Counted from the stretch's first letter, positions 1 to 8,965 are shown. The stretch: 64,000 bases of DNA from Gilliamella bombi (GCF_900103255.1 NZ_FMWS01000008.1:1-64000); one strand, 5' to 3'. Numbers and translations: made by a program. The notes: generated from the letters alone by a model not told the origin.

Positions 1-153
1 TAATATTTTGGCGAGGATCACAATCTCCAAACTGTGGTGGTGCGAAGGTGCTAGTATAAATCACCTTTCTACTTTCTTCACTCCACCGTGTTTAAAATTG
101 CACTTCATGTTTGAACCCAGGAATAAATGAAATTAATGATATGTCCGAGTTAA

Positions 154-306
154 GAGGAAACTGAGTGGATCCTTCTTAATGTTACTTGTATCATTGAAGA
201 TTATAATAACTATAAGAAGGCTTTGTTAGTGATAATTGATTTCTTAAAAGAAGATTTAAAAAATCCAACTTTTATTGAGTATTCATTTTTTATTAATTTT
301 TAAATA
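154..306 (+). pseudogene. Possible decayed coding fragment
   Basis: A stop-free stretch of about 50 codons without a start codon runs into a stop at 304-306. Its translation (ending SFFINF, with an internal IIDFLKEDL) has a protein-like composition. A short open stretch just upstream in another frame (MSELRGN, from about 141) could belong to the same gene after a frameshift. I do not recognise the family. The small acidic product and the neighbouring lipoprotein cluster would fit a remnant of an immunity-type protein, but that is a guess. The rest of bases 1-323 shows no convincing gene. Confidence 0.25.
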
Positions 307-323
307 AAAATATTAAGTTATTT

Positions 324-971
324 TTATTCTTCATCTTTAGTTTTTAAAGTAATTAATTTTGTTTTATTAATTCCCGTTTCATAACTATTGTTACTATTAT
401 AATAAGTTGCTCTGGCACTGTGTAATATCTGACTATTCAGTGAAATTTTTTTATAGTATTGCTCAAAACGTTGATCATAAGCCCAATCTGGGATATTAGT
501 ATAATGATAGTTATAATCTATCCATTTACCTGTGTCGACCTGAAAACCTCCTCTTATCATTTCTATATTGTAAGTGTCGTTCACTTTGTCAATGATGATA
601 TCGCCAAAGCAAAAAGCACCTTTATTACCAACAAAATATTTTTTACCTTCATTAGTTAATTGATATCTTAATCCTTCAATTTTGGTGGGGGATCTAGGCA
701 GGGTGGTTATATCTGTATTGGCATCATAAAATTGGGCTGTGATGTTTTTGATTTTTAAGAATTTGAGATCGACAAATAGGTCGAGTATTTCAGTTTGTTT
801 ATCGAAAAACACATCGTTAGGAAAGATGTTTTGGTTATTTGGCAGGAAATAACATAATGCACGATTATCTTCTCTACTTAAAGTTTCTTGTAGCGATTGC
901 TTATAATCTACATTATTGCAACCAAATAGTAGTAAGCTGAAAGTAGTTATCAGTGGATATTTTAGATTCAT
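324..971 (-). CDS. Predicted lipoprotein, paralogue of the upstream one
   Basis: A 215-residue protein starting at ATG 971. A TTG further out at 986 would overlap the upstream gene, so the ATG is preferred. The N-terminus is a lipoprotein signal with hydrophobic core and lipobox LLFGC, so the mature protein should be lipid-anchored at the inner or outer membrane. The middle (EGKKYF...FCFGDIIIDKV) aligns by eye with EGKKYY...FCFGKVIVKSV of the gene at 977-1612, so the two are tandem paralogues. It is the last gene of a leftward cluster. Function unknown; duplicated periplasmic lipoproteins of this size are often immunity or envelope-stress proteins, which is only inference here. Confidence 0.75.
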   Translation of the reverse strand: MNLKYPLITTFSLLLFGCNNVDYKQSLQETLSREDNRALCYFLPNNQNIFPNDVFFDKQTEILDLFVDLKFLKIKNITAQFYDANTDITTLPRSPTKIEGLRYQLTNEGKKYFVGNKGAFCFGDIIIDKVNDTYNIEMIRGGFQVDTGKWIDYNYHYTNIPDWAYDQRFEQYYKKISLNSQILHSARATYYNSNNSYETGINKTKLITLKTKDEE

Positions 972-976
972 GATAA

Positions 977-1612
977 TTAATCCCAATAGTTTTTAACAAT
1001 TAAGCCAATACCACGGCTATAGAGCTTTTTTGTTTGTTCATCATAATAAAACCTTACGGTATCGGTTTTTAATTCATTTTGGGGCATTAATTTGGGGGGT
1101 AATTTATCAATAACATATTGATATTCAATTTCAATATAATTGCTATATGGCGTTATTTTGGTTACCGACTTGACAATCACTTTGCCAAAACAAAATCCTG
1201 ACGAACTCAAGTTAGGCCATTTTCTATAGTATTTTTTGCCTTCTTCGGTAAGGTTATAGATATAAACGATGCGATTTTTATCCATTCCGCTAATTTCAAT
1301 TTGTTCTGTTAGCAAGCCTGCTTCTGTTAACGTTTGTAATAGGATCAATGTGTCAGAGTCGTATCGTCTATCAAATATGTAATAAGGCGCAGTCATTACT
1401 ATTGATATGCATTTTATTGGTTCGCCATTACCGTTTATGGTGTCAAATCGTTGTTGGATTTCGTTTTGCCATTGTTGTTCAGTTAAATTAAAAACCTCGG
1501 GCAGTTTTTCGAGTTCGGATTGGCTTTGTTGTGGCGGAGCATCACACGCATTTAGAGTGAGTCCGATTATTGTTACAGCTATTGTGCTGAGAAGATATTT
1601 TATTAATTCCAT
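977..1612 (-). CDS. Predicted lipoprotein of the same family
   Basis: A 211-residue protein with signal peptide and lipobox LNAC followed by DAPPQQ. The core contains the EGKKYY and GFCFGKVIVKSV segments shared with its downstream neighbour. The start codon overlaps the last ten bases of the large exported-protein gene, which suggests translational coupling. Only five bases separate its stop from the ATG of the next lipoprotein. No enzymatic motif is visible. The conserved internal cysteine in FCFG and an early one in IKCIS or ALCYF may form a disulfide in the periplasm, an inference from conservation between the paralogues. Confidence 0.75.
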   Translation of the reverse strand: MELIKYLLSTIAVTIIGLTLNACDAPPQQSQSELEKLPEVFNLTEQQWQNEIQQRFDTINGNGEPIKCISIVMTAPYYIFDRRYDSDTLILLQTLTEAGLLTEQIEISGMDKNRIVYIYNLTEEGKKYYRKWPNLSSSGFCFGKVIVKSVTKITPYSNYIEIEYQYVIDKLPPKLMPQNELKTDTVRFYYDEQTKKLYSRGIGLIVKNYWD

Positions 1613-3687
1613 AAGGTTTTTCCCTCTTTTATTGGGTATCGGTTTTCCCTGAAGGAAAATAACTCATGGTAACTATTTAATTCAGTTTGCGTAGGATATC
1701 TTTCAAAGAGTGTGGTTATCGGTAGTGGAAAGCAAAATTCTTTATCTAAATAAATAAATTTATTGGCAGATAATGCCGAGTCTTTTATTGATAATTTGCT
1801 GCAAGGATAAGTCGAGCTGATATCGGCCTTTTCAAAAACCTTAATGCGATTAAACCAATCAAATTCCATTGGCTTAAAATCGTTATAATCGTCGTAATAA
1901 TCGTTTTTAAACACAATGATGTGGTCTTTGGCAAATTTTATATATTCGATAATTTGACTGGTTCTGTTTTGATCGCTTTCTGCTATGTGATATCGATAGC
2001 CGAATTTTAAACTTTGGTTTTCAAAATCAAATTCAGGGTCGATTAACCATTCAAATTTTTGATAGTCTTTGTATTCTTTATAATCTTCTATTCTTGAAGA
2101 AATTTTTGTTTTTAAATTTTCGATGTTGGTTTTGTCATCAAATAACTTTTTGACTTCAAGTAAGTCAATAAATCCGAGTTTATAAACATTTATACATAAT
2201 CGGTTTTGATTGTCATAAGCTGGCGCAACAAACCTGTCACAATGTTCTGTGTTAGATGGGTTATATTTTTCACTATATATATATCCTTCAGGTATACTTA
2301 GTTCTGCGATACCTTCAATTTTAGTTGTGTTGGGACCTGTAAGATAAATATCACCTTTTTCGAATGTAAATGGATTGGTATTTTTGTTGGATTGAATTTG
2401 TGTAAAATAGCGGCTGATTTCGGGAACTTTATCTTTTGGTATTTCAATCGCTTTACTTTCTTGCTCTTTATGTCGATAACTGTTGTCGTTATCGGTTTTT
2501 GCTGATTGAATATAACGATCTAAAAGACATTCTCGCTCTAAGTCTGTTGGCCAAACTATTTTATTTTCCTTATTTTTTAATACTTTAAAATTACGGTTGC
2601 AAAAGTTGTATTGTGCCTGACCGACGATATCTTCATAAAATAAAATATTACCATTTATATCCAAAATTTTTAATAACTCTTTTTCATCCTCACTTTGATT
2701 TTTGGGTGCGGCTTTTTGGGCATAATAAAGTTTTTCCTTACCAACATCTTTAACTGTATAATAATCATATTCACCAAGTGTTTTACCTTTGATATCAATA
2801 AGGTGATATTTTTTAGAATTATAATTATTTTTTACCCAACTTACTGTACCGTATAAAGGAGAAATGCTATCAAACTGATTTTCATAATGCATTTTCCCAT
2901 CATAGTCATATAATTGATAAACACGATAACTATCTTGATAATTGCCTATCCAAAAATAACCAGCGGAAAGATTGTTTTTGTAATCATTATCTCGATTAGT
3001 ATCCCATGCTTTAGATCCAACATCGGTTTCTTTGCCTGTTTTGCTATTAATTAAATATTGGCTATTATTTTTTTTACATAGCTGCATGATTTTATCAGAT
3101 GTGATTATTTTGCATTGTGAATTTAAGTTTGTTTGGGATTGAGATTTTTTTATTTGCGCTTTTGGGGGAAGTTTTTTGAAAAATTCACCTTGTAGATTTA
3201 AATAACCAATCTCATCATTTTTAGTAGTAACTTTTGCATAACCATCAATGAACGGATTGATTTTTTTATAATAAATTCCTTTTGGTGTAATTAAATTACC
3301 ATCGGTATCAATGACAACTGATAAATGTGTATCTTGGTAATAATAGGCTATTCGTTCGGCGCCCAAATAAGTTAAGTTATTTTTGATTTTAAACTTTAAT
3401 ATGTTGCCTTTTTTTTCAAAAGCAAATTTAAAATTATCTATCTTTTTTATATTGCTGTAGAGGAGGTTATTGCTACTGTTGGTTAACTGCACAATCCAAT
3501 AATGATCTTGGTATTTTATTGAGTCAATTTCTTGGCTGTTATCGATAATAACTGTGCCGTCACGATCAAAAAGTAGATTGTTATAAGTTATATAGCGACT
3601 AGCATCATCAGAGAATGCTAAGATTGGGAATAAAATTAAGCTTAAATTTGTTAGATATCGGGCAGATTTTATTATTTTGTTATTCAT
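1603..3687 (-). CDS. Large exported protein with WG-like repeats
   Basis: A 694-residue protein with a Sec signal (hydrophobic stretch ending ILAFS, likely cleaved near residue 26) and no further membrane segment. The N-terminal two thirds contain repeated beta units of the kind I...DG.A.V....G.G.L...G, for example FIDGYAKVTTKNDEIGYLNLQGE, characteristic of WG-repeat proteins. The C-terminal third has no repeats and is rich in charged and aromatic residues. It sits between a truncated lipoprotein gene 12 bases upstream and two related lipoproteins downstream, so the four genes look like one transcription unit. The function is unknown; the repeat domain suggests a protein-binding surface in the periplasm or outside the cell. 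Confidence 0.7.
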   Translation of the reverse strand: MNNKIIKSARYLTNLSLILFPILAFSDDASRYITYNNLLFDRDGTVIIDNSQEIDSIKYQDHYWIVQLTNSSNNLLYSNIKKIDNFKFAFEKKGNILKFKIKNNLTYLGAERIAYYYQDTHLSVVIDTDGNLITPKGIYYKKINPFIDGYAKVTTKNDEIGYLNLQGEFFKKLPPKAQIKKSQSQTNLNSQCKIITSDKIMQLCKKNNSQYLINSKTGKETDVGSKAWDTNRDNDYKNNLSAGYFWIGNYQDSYRVYQLYDYDGKMHYENQFDSISPLYGTVSWVKNNYNSKKYHLIDIKGKTLGEYDYYTVKDVGKEKLYYAQKAAPKNQSEDEKELLKILDINGNILFYEDIVGQAQYNFCNRNFKVLKNKENKIVWPTDLERECLLDRYIQSAKTDNDNSYRHKEQESKAIEIPKDKVPEISRYFTQIQSNKNTNPFTFEKGDIYLTGPNTTKIEGIAELSIPEGYIYSEKYNPSNTEHCDRFVAPAYDNQNRLCINVYKLGFIDLLEVKKLFDDKTNIENLKTKISSRIEDYKEYKDYQKFEWLIDPEFDFENQSLKFGYRYHIAESDQNRTSQIIEYIKFAKDHIIVFKNDYYDDYNDFKPMEFDWFNRIKVFEKADISSTYPCSKLSIKDSALSANKFIYLDKEFCFPLPITTLFERYPTQTELNSYHELFSFRENRYPIKEGKTLWN

Positions 3688-3699
3688 AATAATTGATTG

Positions 3700-3984
3700 T
3701 TATAAAAATAGGATTGTTTTGCGATTAAATATAAGTCGGTTAAATAGATCCAAATGTTGATTAAGTTGATTATTTACCCAAACTTTTGTTATAGATTGTT
3801 TAGAATAGGTTAATTGTTTAGTTTGATAAGGAAATAAGATATTTCCTAAATAAAAACAGATTTGATTATCTTTACTTGGAATCTTTTGAAGATAATATGT
3901 CTTTATATTTTCCAATAATGTATTATCAATAGATTTTAGATTTGAATCTTCACAGCCTAATAAAAAAGCAAATGCCTTTTTCAT
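3700..3984 (-). CDS. Short lipoprotein, probably a truncated third paralogue
   Basis: A 94-residue product starting at ATG 3984 with a very short export signal and lipobox FLLGC. The segment NQICFYLGNILFPYQ resembles the early RALCYFLPNNQNIFPNDV region of the 215-residue lipoprotein, but the product stops before the EGKKY...FCFG half that both full-length paralogues carry. It is the first gene of the leftward cluster. Either it is a degraded copy that lost its 3' half when the large gene arrived beside it, or a short family member that works on its own. Bases 3985-4260 upstream are very AT-rich and should hold the cluster promoter, which I could not place. Confidence 0.55.
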   Translation of the reverse strand: MKKAFAFLLGCEDSNLKSIDNTLLENIKTYYLQKIPSKDNQICFYLGNILFPYQTKQLTYSKQSITKVWVNNQLNQHLDLFNRLIFNRKTILFL

Positions 3985-4266
3985 TCTTCATTATTGGTCA
4001 ATTTATTGCAAAATCGATGTTATTTGTCATGGAACTTTTATTATTAGTGTTTATTTAAAATTGACTCACTTTATATAACTTATATTCCATTACATTATCT
4101 ATTATGCTATAAATTTATACCTATTCCTCGGTTAATTATATATTGATTAGGATTATAAAATAATTAATTTAATTGAATAAGGTTAGCAGAAATTAACATA
4201 ATGTAAATAAATTTTTTATAGATAAGTTTCTATTAATTGGAAAGAAGACGCGTTATAAAAATCACT

Positions 4267-4297
4267 TTGCTCATAGTCAAAAAATAAAGCCTATGCT
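4267..4297 (+). promoter_or_regulatory. Candidate moaA promoter
   Basis: TTGCTC (4267-4272) and TATGCT (4292-4297) with a 19-base spacer lie about 120 bases before the preferred moaA start. The spacing is long and the match moderate. The long leader leaves room for RNA-level control. Confidence 0.35.
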
Positions 4298-4361
4298 AGA
4301 CTAAATCAAACTCTGAAGCTTTTTTACCTAAGTGATATTTTCATATGGTGGATTAGCCGCG

Positions 4362-4384
4362 GTATAACGCAGAAATGGTTATGC
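4362..4384 (+). promoter_or_regulatory. Hairpin in moaA leader covering an alternative ATG
   Basis: GTATAAC (4362-4368) pairs with GTTATGC (4378-4384) around a nine-base loop, and the upstream in-frame ATG at 4375 lies inside the loop. Together with homology, this argues for initiation at 4417. I could not match the leader to the molybdenum-cofactor riboswitch, so its role is open. Confidence 0.4.
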
Positions 4385-4416
4385 TTCCCGATTTGGATAA
4401 GGTGTTTAATGTATAT

Positions 4417-5391
4417 ATGCAATTAGTTGATAATTATCAGCGTCGATTTCAATATCTACGTTTGTCGATTACCGAGCTGTGTAATTTTCAGTGTCAGTAC
4501 TGTTTACCAAGTGGTTATCAGCCTAACAAGGAACATAAATTTTTGTCGCTCAGTGAGATTAATAATGTTGTTGCAACATTTACTGAACTTGGTGTGCGTA
4601 AAATTCGGTTAACGGGTGGCGAGCCTACTTTGCGTCGCGATTTTATTGATATCTTATCACTCATATCTTCCTATTCCAGTGTGAAAGAACTCGCTATTAC
4701 GACCAATGGTTCGCGTTTATTAAAGAATATTCACCATTGGCATCAAGCTGGTTTAAATGCGATTAATATTAGTATTGATAGTTTTTCTCCCCATTTATTT
4801 AAATTAATTACTGGTCAAGATAAGCTTAAAGAATTACTGCAGTGTGTTGATAAATCGTTAGAAGTAGGTATAAAAAAAGTCAAAATTAACACTGTTTTGA
4901 TGAAAAACATGAATGATAATTTAAATGATTATTTGTTATGGATTAAAAATATTCCAGTAGAGTTGCGTTTTATTGAACTTATGGAAACAGGCGAAAGCAA
5001 CGATACATTCAATCGTTATCACTTGTCTGGTAGTTTTATTGAAAAACAACTAATTGCGCAGGGTTGGGAGTTACAACCCAAAAAAACATTATCAGGTCCT
5101 GCTAAGATTTATGGGCACAGCGATTATCAAGGAAAAATTGGTTTGATTATGCCCTATTCAAAAGATTTTTGTAAAAGTTGCAATCGATTACGTGTATCAT
5201 CTATCGGTAAATTACATTACTGCCTATTTGGTGATGCGGCGGTTGATTTACGTGATTTGTTGGAAAGCTCAGAACAGAAACGACAATTAAAAGCAAGAAT
5301 TCTTGCTTCATTAATGATTAAACCAGAAAAGCATTTGTTACATAATCATCGTGTAGGGCTCACCCCTAATTTATCTTATATCGGTGGATAA
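4417..5391 (+). CDS. moaA: GTP 3',8-cyclase MoaA (molybdopterin synthesis)
   Basis: A radical-SAM enzyme that with MoaC converts GTP to cyclic pyranopterin monophosphate, the first step of molybdenum cofactor synthesis. It shows the N-terminal CxxxCxxC cluster motif (CNFQCQYC), the GGEP SAM-binding motif, the C-terminal second cluster (FCKSCNRLRVSS...CLF) and the essential C-terminal Gly-Gly. Start at ATG 4417 gives 325 residues and aligns with E. coli MoaA; an upstream ATG at 4375 would add 14 residues unlike the family. No other moa gene is nearby, so the rest of the pathway is elsewhere. The last 21 bases overlap the 3' end of the convergent gluQ. Confidence 0.93.
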   Translation: MQLVDNYQRRFQYLRLSITELCNFQCQYCLPSGYQPNKEHKFLSLSEINNVVATFTELGVRKIRLTGGEPTLRRDFIDILSLISSYSSVKELAITTNGSRLLKNIHHWHQAGLNAINISIDSFSPHLFKLITGQDKLKELLQCVDKSLEVGIKKVKINTVLMKNMNDNLNDYLLWIKNIPVELRFIELMETGESNDTFNRYHLSGSFIEKQLIAQGWELQPKKTLSGPAKIYGHSDYQGKIGLIMPYSKDFCKSCNRLRVSSIGKLHYCLFGDAAVDLRDLLESSEQKRQLKARILASLMIKPEKHLLHNHRVGLTPNLSYIGG

Positions 5392-6261
5392 TTGGCTGTT
5401 TTGTTTTGGGACATTGTCAATTTGCCAATGTTGTATAGCCCAATCTAGTAACTGTTTTTGAGTGGCGTCTTGCCAATCTTCTGGCACACATTGCCCTAGA
5501 AACTGTAAAGCCTGGACGGTTAACGCTTTAAAATTGTTTAAATCAATCGGGCTAGCATGATTTTGTTTTGATAGTTTATTGCCATTTTTATCTAATACTA
5601 GTGGTAAATGGCAGTAACTTGGCACAGAAAAACCAAGCAGTTGATATAGTGAGATTTGTTTTGCAGTAACAGGTAAAAGATCCGCGCCACGAACAATTTC
5701 GGTAATTCCTTGTTCATGATCGTCTAAAACTACCACTAAGTTATAGGCAAATAAGCCGTCTTTGCGGTGAATAATAAAATCTTCTTGCGCACTTGCTTTT
5801 TCAACTGTTTGTAAGCCACGAATCTGATCTTTAAATTGAAAAATAGGATGATTTTGTTTTAAACGTATAGCAACTTGTTGCTTATTATTGATAGATAAAT
5901 GTCGTTCACGACAAAAGTTATCGTAAATACCATTTGTTAGGTTTTGAATTCGTTGTCTAGTACAGTCACAATAATAGGCTTGTTGTTTATCTATTAGTGT
6001 TTTTAAAACAGTGCGGTAACGCTCACGGCAAGATGATTGATACAAGACTGTATCATCCCAATATAAATTAAGCGCTTCAAGCGTTTTTAATATAAGTGAT
6101 GATGCCCCTTTGACTTCTCGTGGTGGGTCGATATCTTCGATACGGACAAGCCATTTACCACGACAAGATTTAGCTTGGAGATAACTACCAAGAGCCGTTA
6201 CCAACGAACCAAAATGTAATGGCCCTGATGGTGAAGGGGCAAAACGACCGATATAATGCAT
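5371..6261 (-). CDS. gluQ: Glutamyl-Q tRNA(Asp) synthetase
   Basis: A 296-residue class I glutamyl-tRNA synthetase paralogue lacking the anticodon-binding domain. It attaches glutamate to the queuosine base at position 34 of tRNA(Asp). Visible features are the nucleotide-binding PSPSGPLHFGSL (HIGH region), the zinc-site segment CDCTRQRI...FCRERH and KLSKQNH (KMSKS region). The gene lies 33 bases downstream of dksA, as in enterobacteria where the pair is cotranscribed and read-through is limited by a terminator. Its end overlaps the convergent moaA, so the two transcripts share complementary 3' ends. Confidence 0.93.
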   Translation of the reverse strand: MHYIGRFAPSPSGPLHFGSLVTALGSYLQAKSCRGKWLVRIEDIDPPREVKGASSLILKTLEALNLYWDDTVLYQSSCRERYRTVLKTLIDKQQAYYCDCTRQRIQNLTNGIYDNFCRERHLSINNKQQVAIRLKQNHPIFQFKDQIRGLQTVEKASAQEDFIIHRKDGLFAYNLVVVLDDHEQGITEIVRGADLLPVTAKQISLYQLLGFSVPSYCHLPLVLDKNGNKLSKQNHASPIDLNNFKALTVQALQFLGQCVPEDWQDATQKQLLDWAIQHWQIDNVPKQNSQLSTDIR

Positions 6262-6294
6262 AGGTCTGATTTGGAATGATAGATAAAACTGGGA

Positions 6295-6750
6295 TCACAT
6301 ACCCATTTGTTTTTCGCGAAGTTCAGCAAGCGTTTTACAATCGATACATAAATCGGCTGTTGGTCTTGCTTCTAAACGGCGAATTCCAATTTCAACACCA
6401 CAAGATTCACAATAACCAAAATCGTCTGATTCGATTTTCTTTAACGTTTTTTCAATTTTTTTGATGAGTCTTCTTTCTCTATCTCGAGCGCGTAATTCAA
6501 GGCTGAATTCTTCTTCTTGTGTTGCTCGGTCAGCCGGATCTGGAAAGTTCGCTGCTTCATCTTGCATATGCGTAACTGTTTTTCCCATTTCACCTTGTAG
6601 CTGAGTTAGCCAAGCTTCTAAAATAAGTTTAAAATGTTTCAATTGCTTAGGGTTCATGTACTCCTCGTCTTTTGCCTCTTTATAAGGCTCAAGCCCAGCA
6701 ATTGAAAGCAGGCTAAGAGAAGATGTATTTACTTTTTGTTCCTTTTTCAC
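6295..6750 (-). CDS. dksA: RNA polymerase-binding transcription factor DksA
   Basis: A 151-residue protein, the usual DksA length, with a long coiled-coil region (residues about 35-110, including the [11 protein letters not shown] tip with its acidic pair) and a C-terminal four-cysteine zinc finger (CESCG...CIDCK). It binds the secondary channel of RNA polymerase and acts with ppGpp to repress rRNA and activate amino-acid promoters. It lies between folK upstream and gluQ downstream on the same strand. In E. coli the order is dksA-gluQ-pcnB-folK; here folK precedes dksA and pcnB is absent. Confidence 0.96.
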   Translation of the reverse strand: MKKEQKVNTSSLSLLSIAGLEPYKEAKDEEYMNPKQLKHFKLILEAWLTQLQGEMGKTVTHMQDEAANFPDPADRATQEEEFSLELRARDRERRLIKKIEKTLKKIESDDFGYCESCGVEIGIRRLEARPTADLCIDCKTLAELREKQMGM

Positions 6751-6886
6751 TGCAATCCCCTTAAGTAAAGATTATTTGAAAGCGCTAAACTATAGCAATA
6801 ATTCAGCCTTTGGCAAATTTTTTTTATCATTTTTATAATTAAAAAATAAAAAAAATAGTACAACTATATGTTATTAATAAAGATAA

Positions 6887-7372
6887 TTAATTATTCCACT
6901 TTTTTAATCCATTTTCAGGGCATTTAGCTACCAAATCGTACAATTTGTCGTTATCGGGGAAAATAAGTTCAGGACTGATATCAAATAGTGGATAGAGGAC
7001 AAATTCTCTATTTTTCATATGATAATGAGGGATAGTAAGTCTTTCATTATTAATGACTAAGTCATCATAAAGTAAAATATCTAAATCTAGGGTTCTAGCA
7101 CCCCAACGATTATCTTTGCGTACGCGTCCTTGTGCTTTTTCAATTGCTTGTAGTTCATCAAGCAATGCTATAGGTGATAAGCTTGTCGTCAGTTTAATTA
7201 CTGCATTAAGATAATCATTTTGATCTTGTGGCCCTAAGGGCTTACTTCGGTAAAATGGTGAAATATCTACCACTTTTGTGCTAGGCAAACAGCGTAATGA
7301 TTCAATAGCACGATTAGCTTGTGCAAACGGATCTTCAAGGTTGCTCCCTAAAGCAACATAACAAATTGACAT
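6887..7372 (-). CDS. folK: 6-hydroxymethyl-7,8-dihydropterin pyrophosphokinase
   Basis: FolK transfers pyrophosphate from ATP to hydroxymethyldihydropterin in folate synthesis. The starting sequence MSICYVALGSNL, the VRKDNRWGARTLDLDILLYDD segment with its catalytic arginines and metal-binding aspartates, and the PHYHMKNREFVLYPL motif identify it. I start at the ATG near 7372, giving 161 residues as in E. coli, rather than a TTG 21 codons upstream. There are 136 bases to dksA. In E. coli its partner upstream is pcnB, which is not in this window. Confidence 0.93.
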   Translation of the reverse strand: MSICYVALGSNLEDPFAQANRAIESLRCLPSTKVVDISPFYRSKPLGPQDQNDYLNAVIKLTTSLSPIALLDELQAIEKAQGRVRKDNRWGARTLDLDILLYDDLVINNERLTIPHYHMKNREFVLYPLFDISPELIFPDNDKLYDLVAKCPENGLKKWNN

Positions 7373-7476
7373 AATTAGACTTATTTTTTGTGATGTTAAA
7401 TACAATTGATGGCAATATCTTAGCACATAAAACAATTGCCAAGAATGATTATATAAATAGATTCATGCTTATGACT

Positions 7477-7504
7477 TTGTGTTATAAAAATATAACCATA
7501 TAAT
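7477..7504 (+). promoter_or_regulatory. Promoter of the MmgE/PrpD-family gene
   Basis: TTGTGT (7477-7482) and a perfect TATAAT (7499-7504) with a 16-base spacer stand about 100 bases before the start codon. The surrounding region is extremely AT-rich. Confidence 0.5.
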
Positions 7505-7606
7505 CTTTAACTTTTTATTTATTTTTTACTATGTTACTTATGGTAAAGCAAATTATTTTATTAAATGGTTATTTTTATTAATTATTGTATTTATTGAGAA
7601 TATAAA

Positions 7607-8965
7607 ATGAATTTAGGTCAACAATTAAGCATTTTAATAAAAAATACTTCAATAATCAGTGATCCTCAAGTTATTGATTGCGCTATCAAGGGGATAACCG
7701 ATTATTTTGCCTGTAGTTTACAAGCTCGTCAGGAAGATGATGTTCATAAATTACTAGCATGGATAGCAGATGAGGGTGGAAATACTAGAGCTTTGCTGAT
7801 TGGTCAAAAAAAGTTAGCTACGGCAAGGCAAGCAGCACTTTTTAATGGCTTCCAAGCGCATTGTTTAGATTATGATGATGTACATTCAGATGTTAGAGGC
7901 CACCCCTCAGCCGTTATTTTATCCGCTCTTATTGCTAGTGTTCGATTAGATAGTATTGAACAAAAGGTTGATAGTAGGCGTTTTTTAACGGCTTATGTTA
8001 TTGGTATCGAAGTGATGGCTTTGTTGGGTAAAAGTGTTAATCCACAGCATTATGAAAAAGGTTGGCATGCAACTATTACTTTGGGTGGAATTGCTGCCAC
8101 TGCTGCTATTTGTTATCTCTATGATGAACCTTTTTTATCACAGGCATTAACATTAGCAGCTACACAAGCATCAGGAATGCGTTTGTTAATTGGTACTCCG
8201 ATCAAATTTTTACATGCAGGACTAGCAGCACAGCATGCTGTACAATCTGTTGAATGGTTAAGAGCTGGTATACATGCCGATCAAGATTTTTTAGATGATA
8301 AATTAGGTTTTTTGGCTATTTATGGGCAAGGTAATACACATTTTGATTTAAGTCATTGGGGTAAAACTTGGAAGATTGTGGATCCCGGATTATGGTTTAA
8401 AAATTATTCTTATTGTTCAGCTGCTGCTTATATTGCTGATGCAGGTCAATTACTTTACCAAAATCCTAGCTTTGAATTTGATAATATTAATAATATTGTT
8501 ATTTATTTTGCACCGCCAAATAGTGATGCTGCACTGATATATAAAACCCCTTCATTGACGCAGCAAGGACGTTTTTCGGCTGAATATGTTTTAGCATTAA
8601 CTCTTTTAGGATTGCCACTTAGTTTTGAGCAGTTTTCATCACAACCTATTTCAAATGCAATAAAACAATTAATGCAGAAGATGAAACGAAGTTATCAAAC
8701 GCAACTTACGCCACATCCAGAAGCTTATAATGGGCGTTATGTGATTATTGATATTTTTCTTAAAAATGGTAAAAAGATAAGTCAGCGTATTGATATTCCC
8801 AAAGGTTCTCCTAAAAACCCATATAGCCAAACTGAAATGTCGTTAAAATTGCATTCAGCGATTCAAGATCAAACTAAAGCAGAGCAATTATTAACAGACA
8901 TTCATAAACTAGCAAAAGGTTTAGATTTTCGTCAATTTCTATTATCTTATTTATTTACTCTTTAA
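7607..8965 (+). CDS. MmgE/PrpD-family enzyme (epimerase or dehydratase)
   Basis: A 452-residue member of the MmgE/PrpD superfamily, which includes 2-methylcitrate dehydratase, cis-aconitate decarboxylase and iminodisuccinate epimerase. Family hallmarks are the FQAHCLDYDDVHSDVRGHPSA block (residues about 85-105), KGWHATITLGGIAATAA, and GTPIKFLHAGLAAQHAV. There is no neighbouring methylcitrate gene (prpB, prpC), which argues against a PrpD role. The tail-to-tail neighbour is an operon with a fumarase-superfamily lyase and an amino-acid importer; iminodisuccinate epimerase acts with just such a C-N lyase in Agrobacterium. I therefore favour an epimerase for an N-substituted aspartate, but substrate and reaction are inferred. 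Confidence 0.85.
   Translation: MNLGQQLSILIKNTSIISDPQVIDCAIKGITDYFACSLQARQEDDVHKLLAWIADEGGNTRALLIGQKKLATARQAALFNGFQAHCLDYDDVHSDVRGHPSAVILSALIASVRLDSIEQKVDSRRFLTAYVIGIEVMALLGKSVNPQHYEKGWHATITLGGIAATAAICYLYDEPFLSQALTLAATQASGMRLLIGTPIKFLHAGLAAQHAVQSVEWLRAGIHADQDFLDDKLGFLAIYGQGNTHFDLSHWGKTWKIVDPGLWFKNYSYCSAAAYIADAGQLLYQNPSFEFDNINNIVIYFAPPNSDAALIYKTPSLTQQGRFSAEYVLALTLLGLPLSFEQFSSQPISNAIKQLMQKMKRSYQTQLTPHPEAYNGRYVIIDIFLKNGKKISQRIDIPKGSPKNPYSQTEMSLKLHSAIQDQTKAEQLLTDIHKLAKGLDFRQFLLSYLFTL

Noticed and set aside
4259-4416. Molybdenum-cofactor riboswitch before moaA
   Set aside because: Position fits, but I cannot align the leader with the conserved core of that motif; only one short hairpin is supported.
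7607-8965. 2-methylcitrate dehydratase (prpD) of propionate degradation
   Set aside because: No prpB, prpC or prpR nearby, while a C-N lyase and amino-acid importer are adjacent; called only to superfamily.
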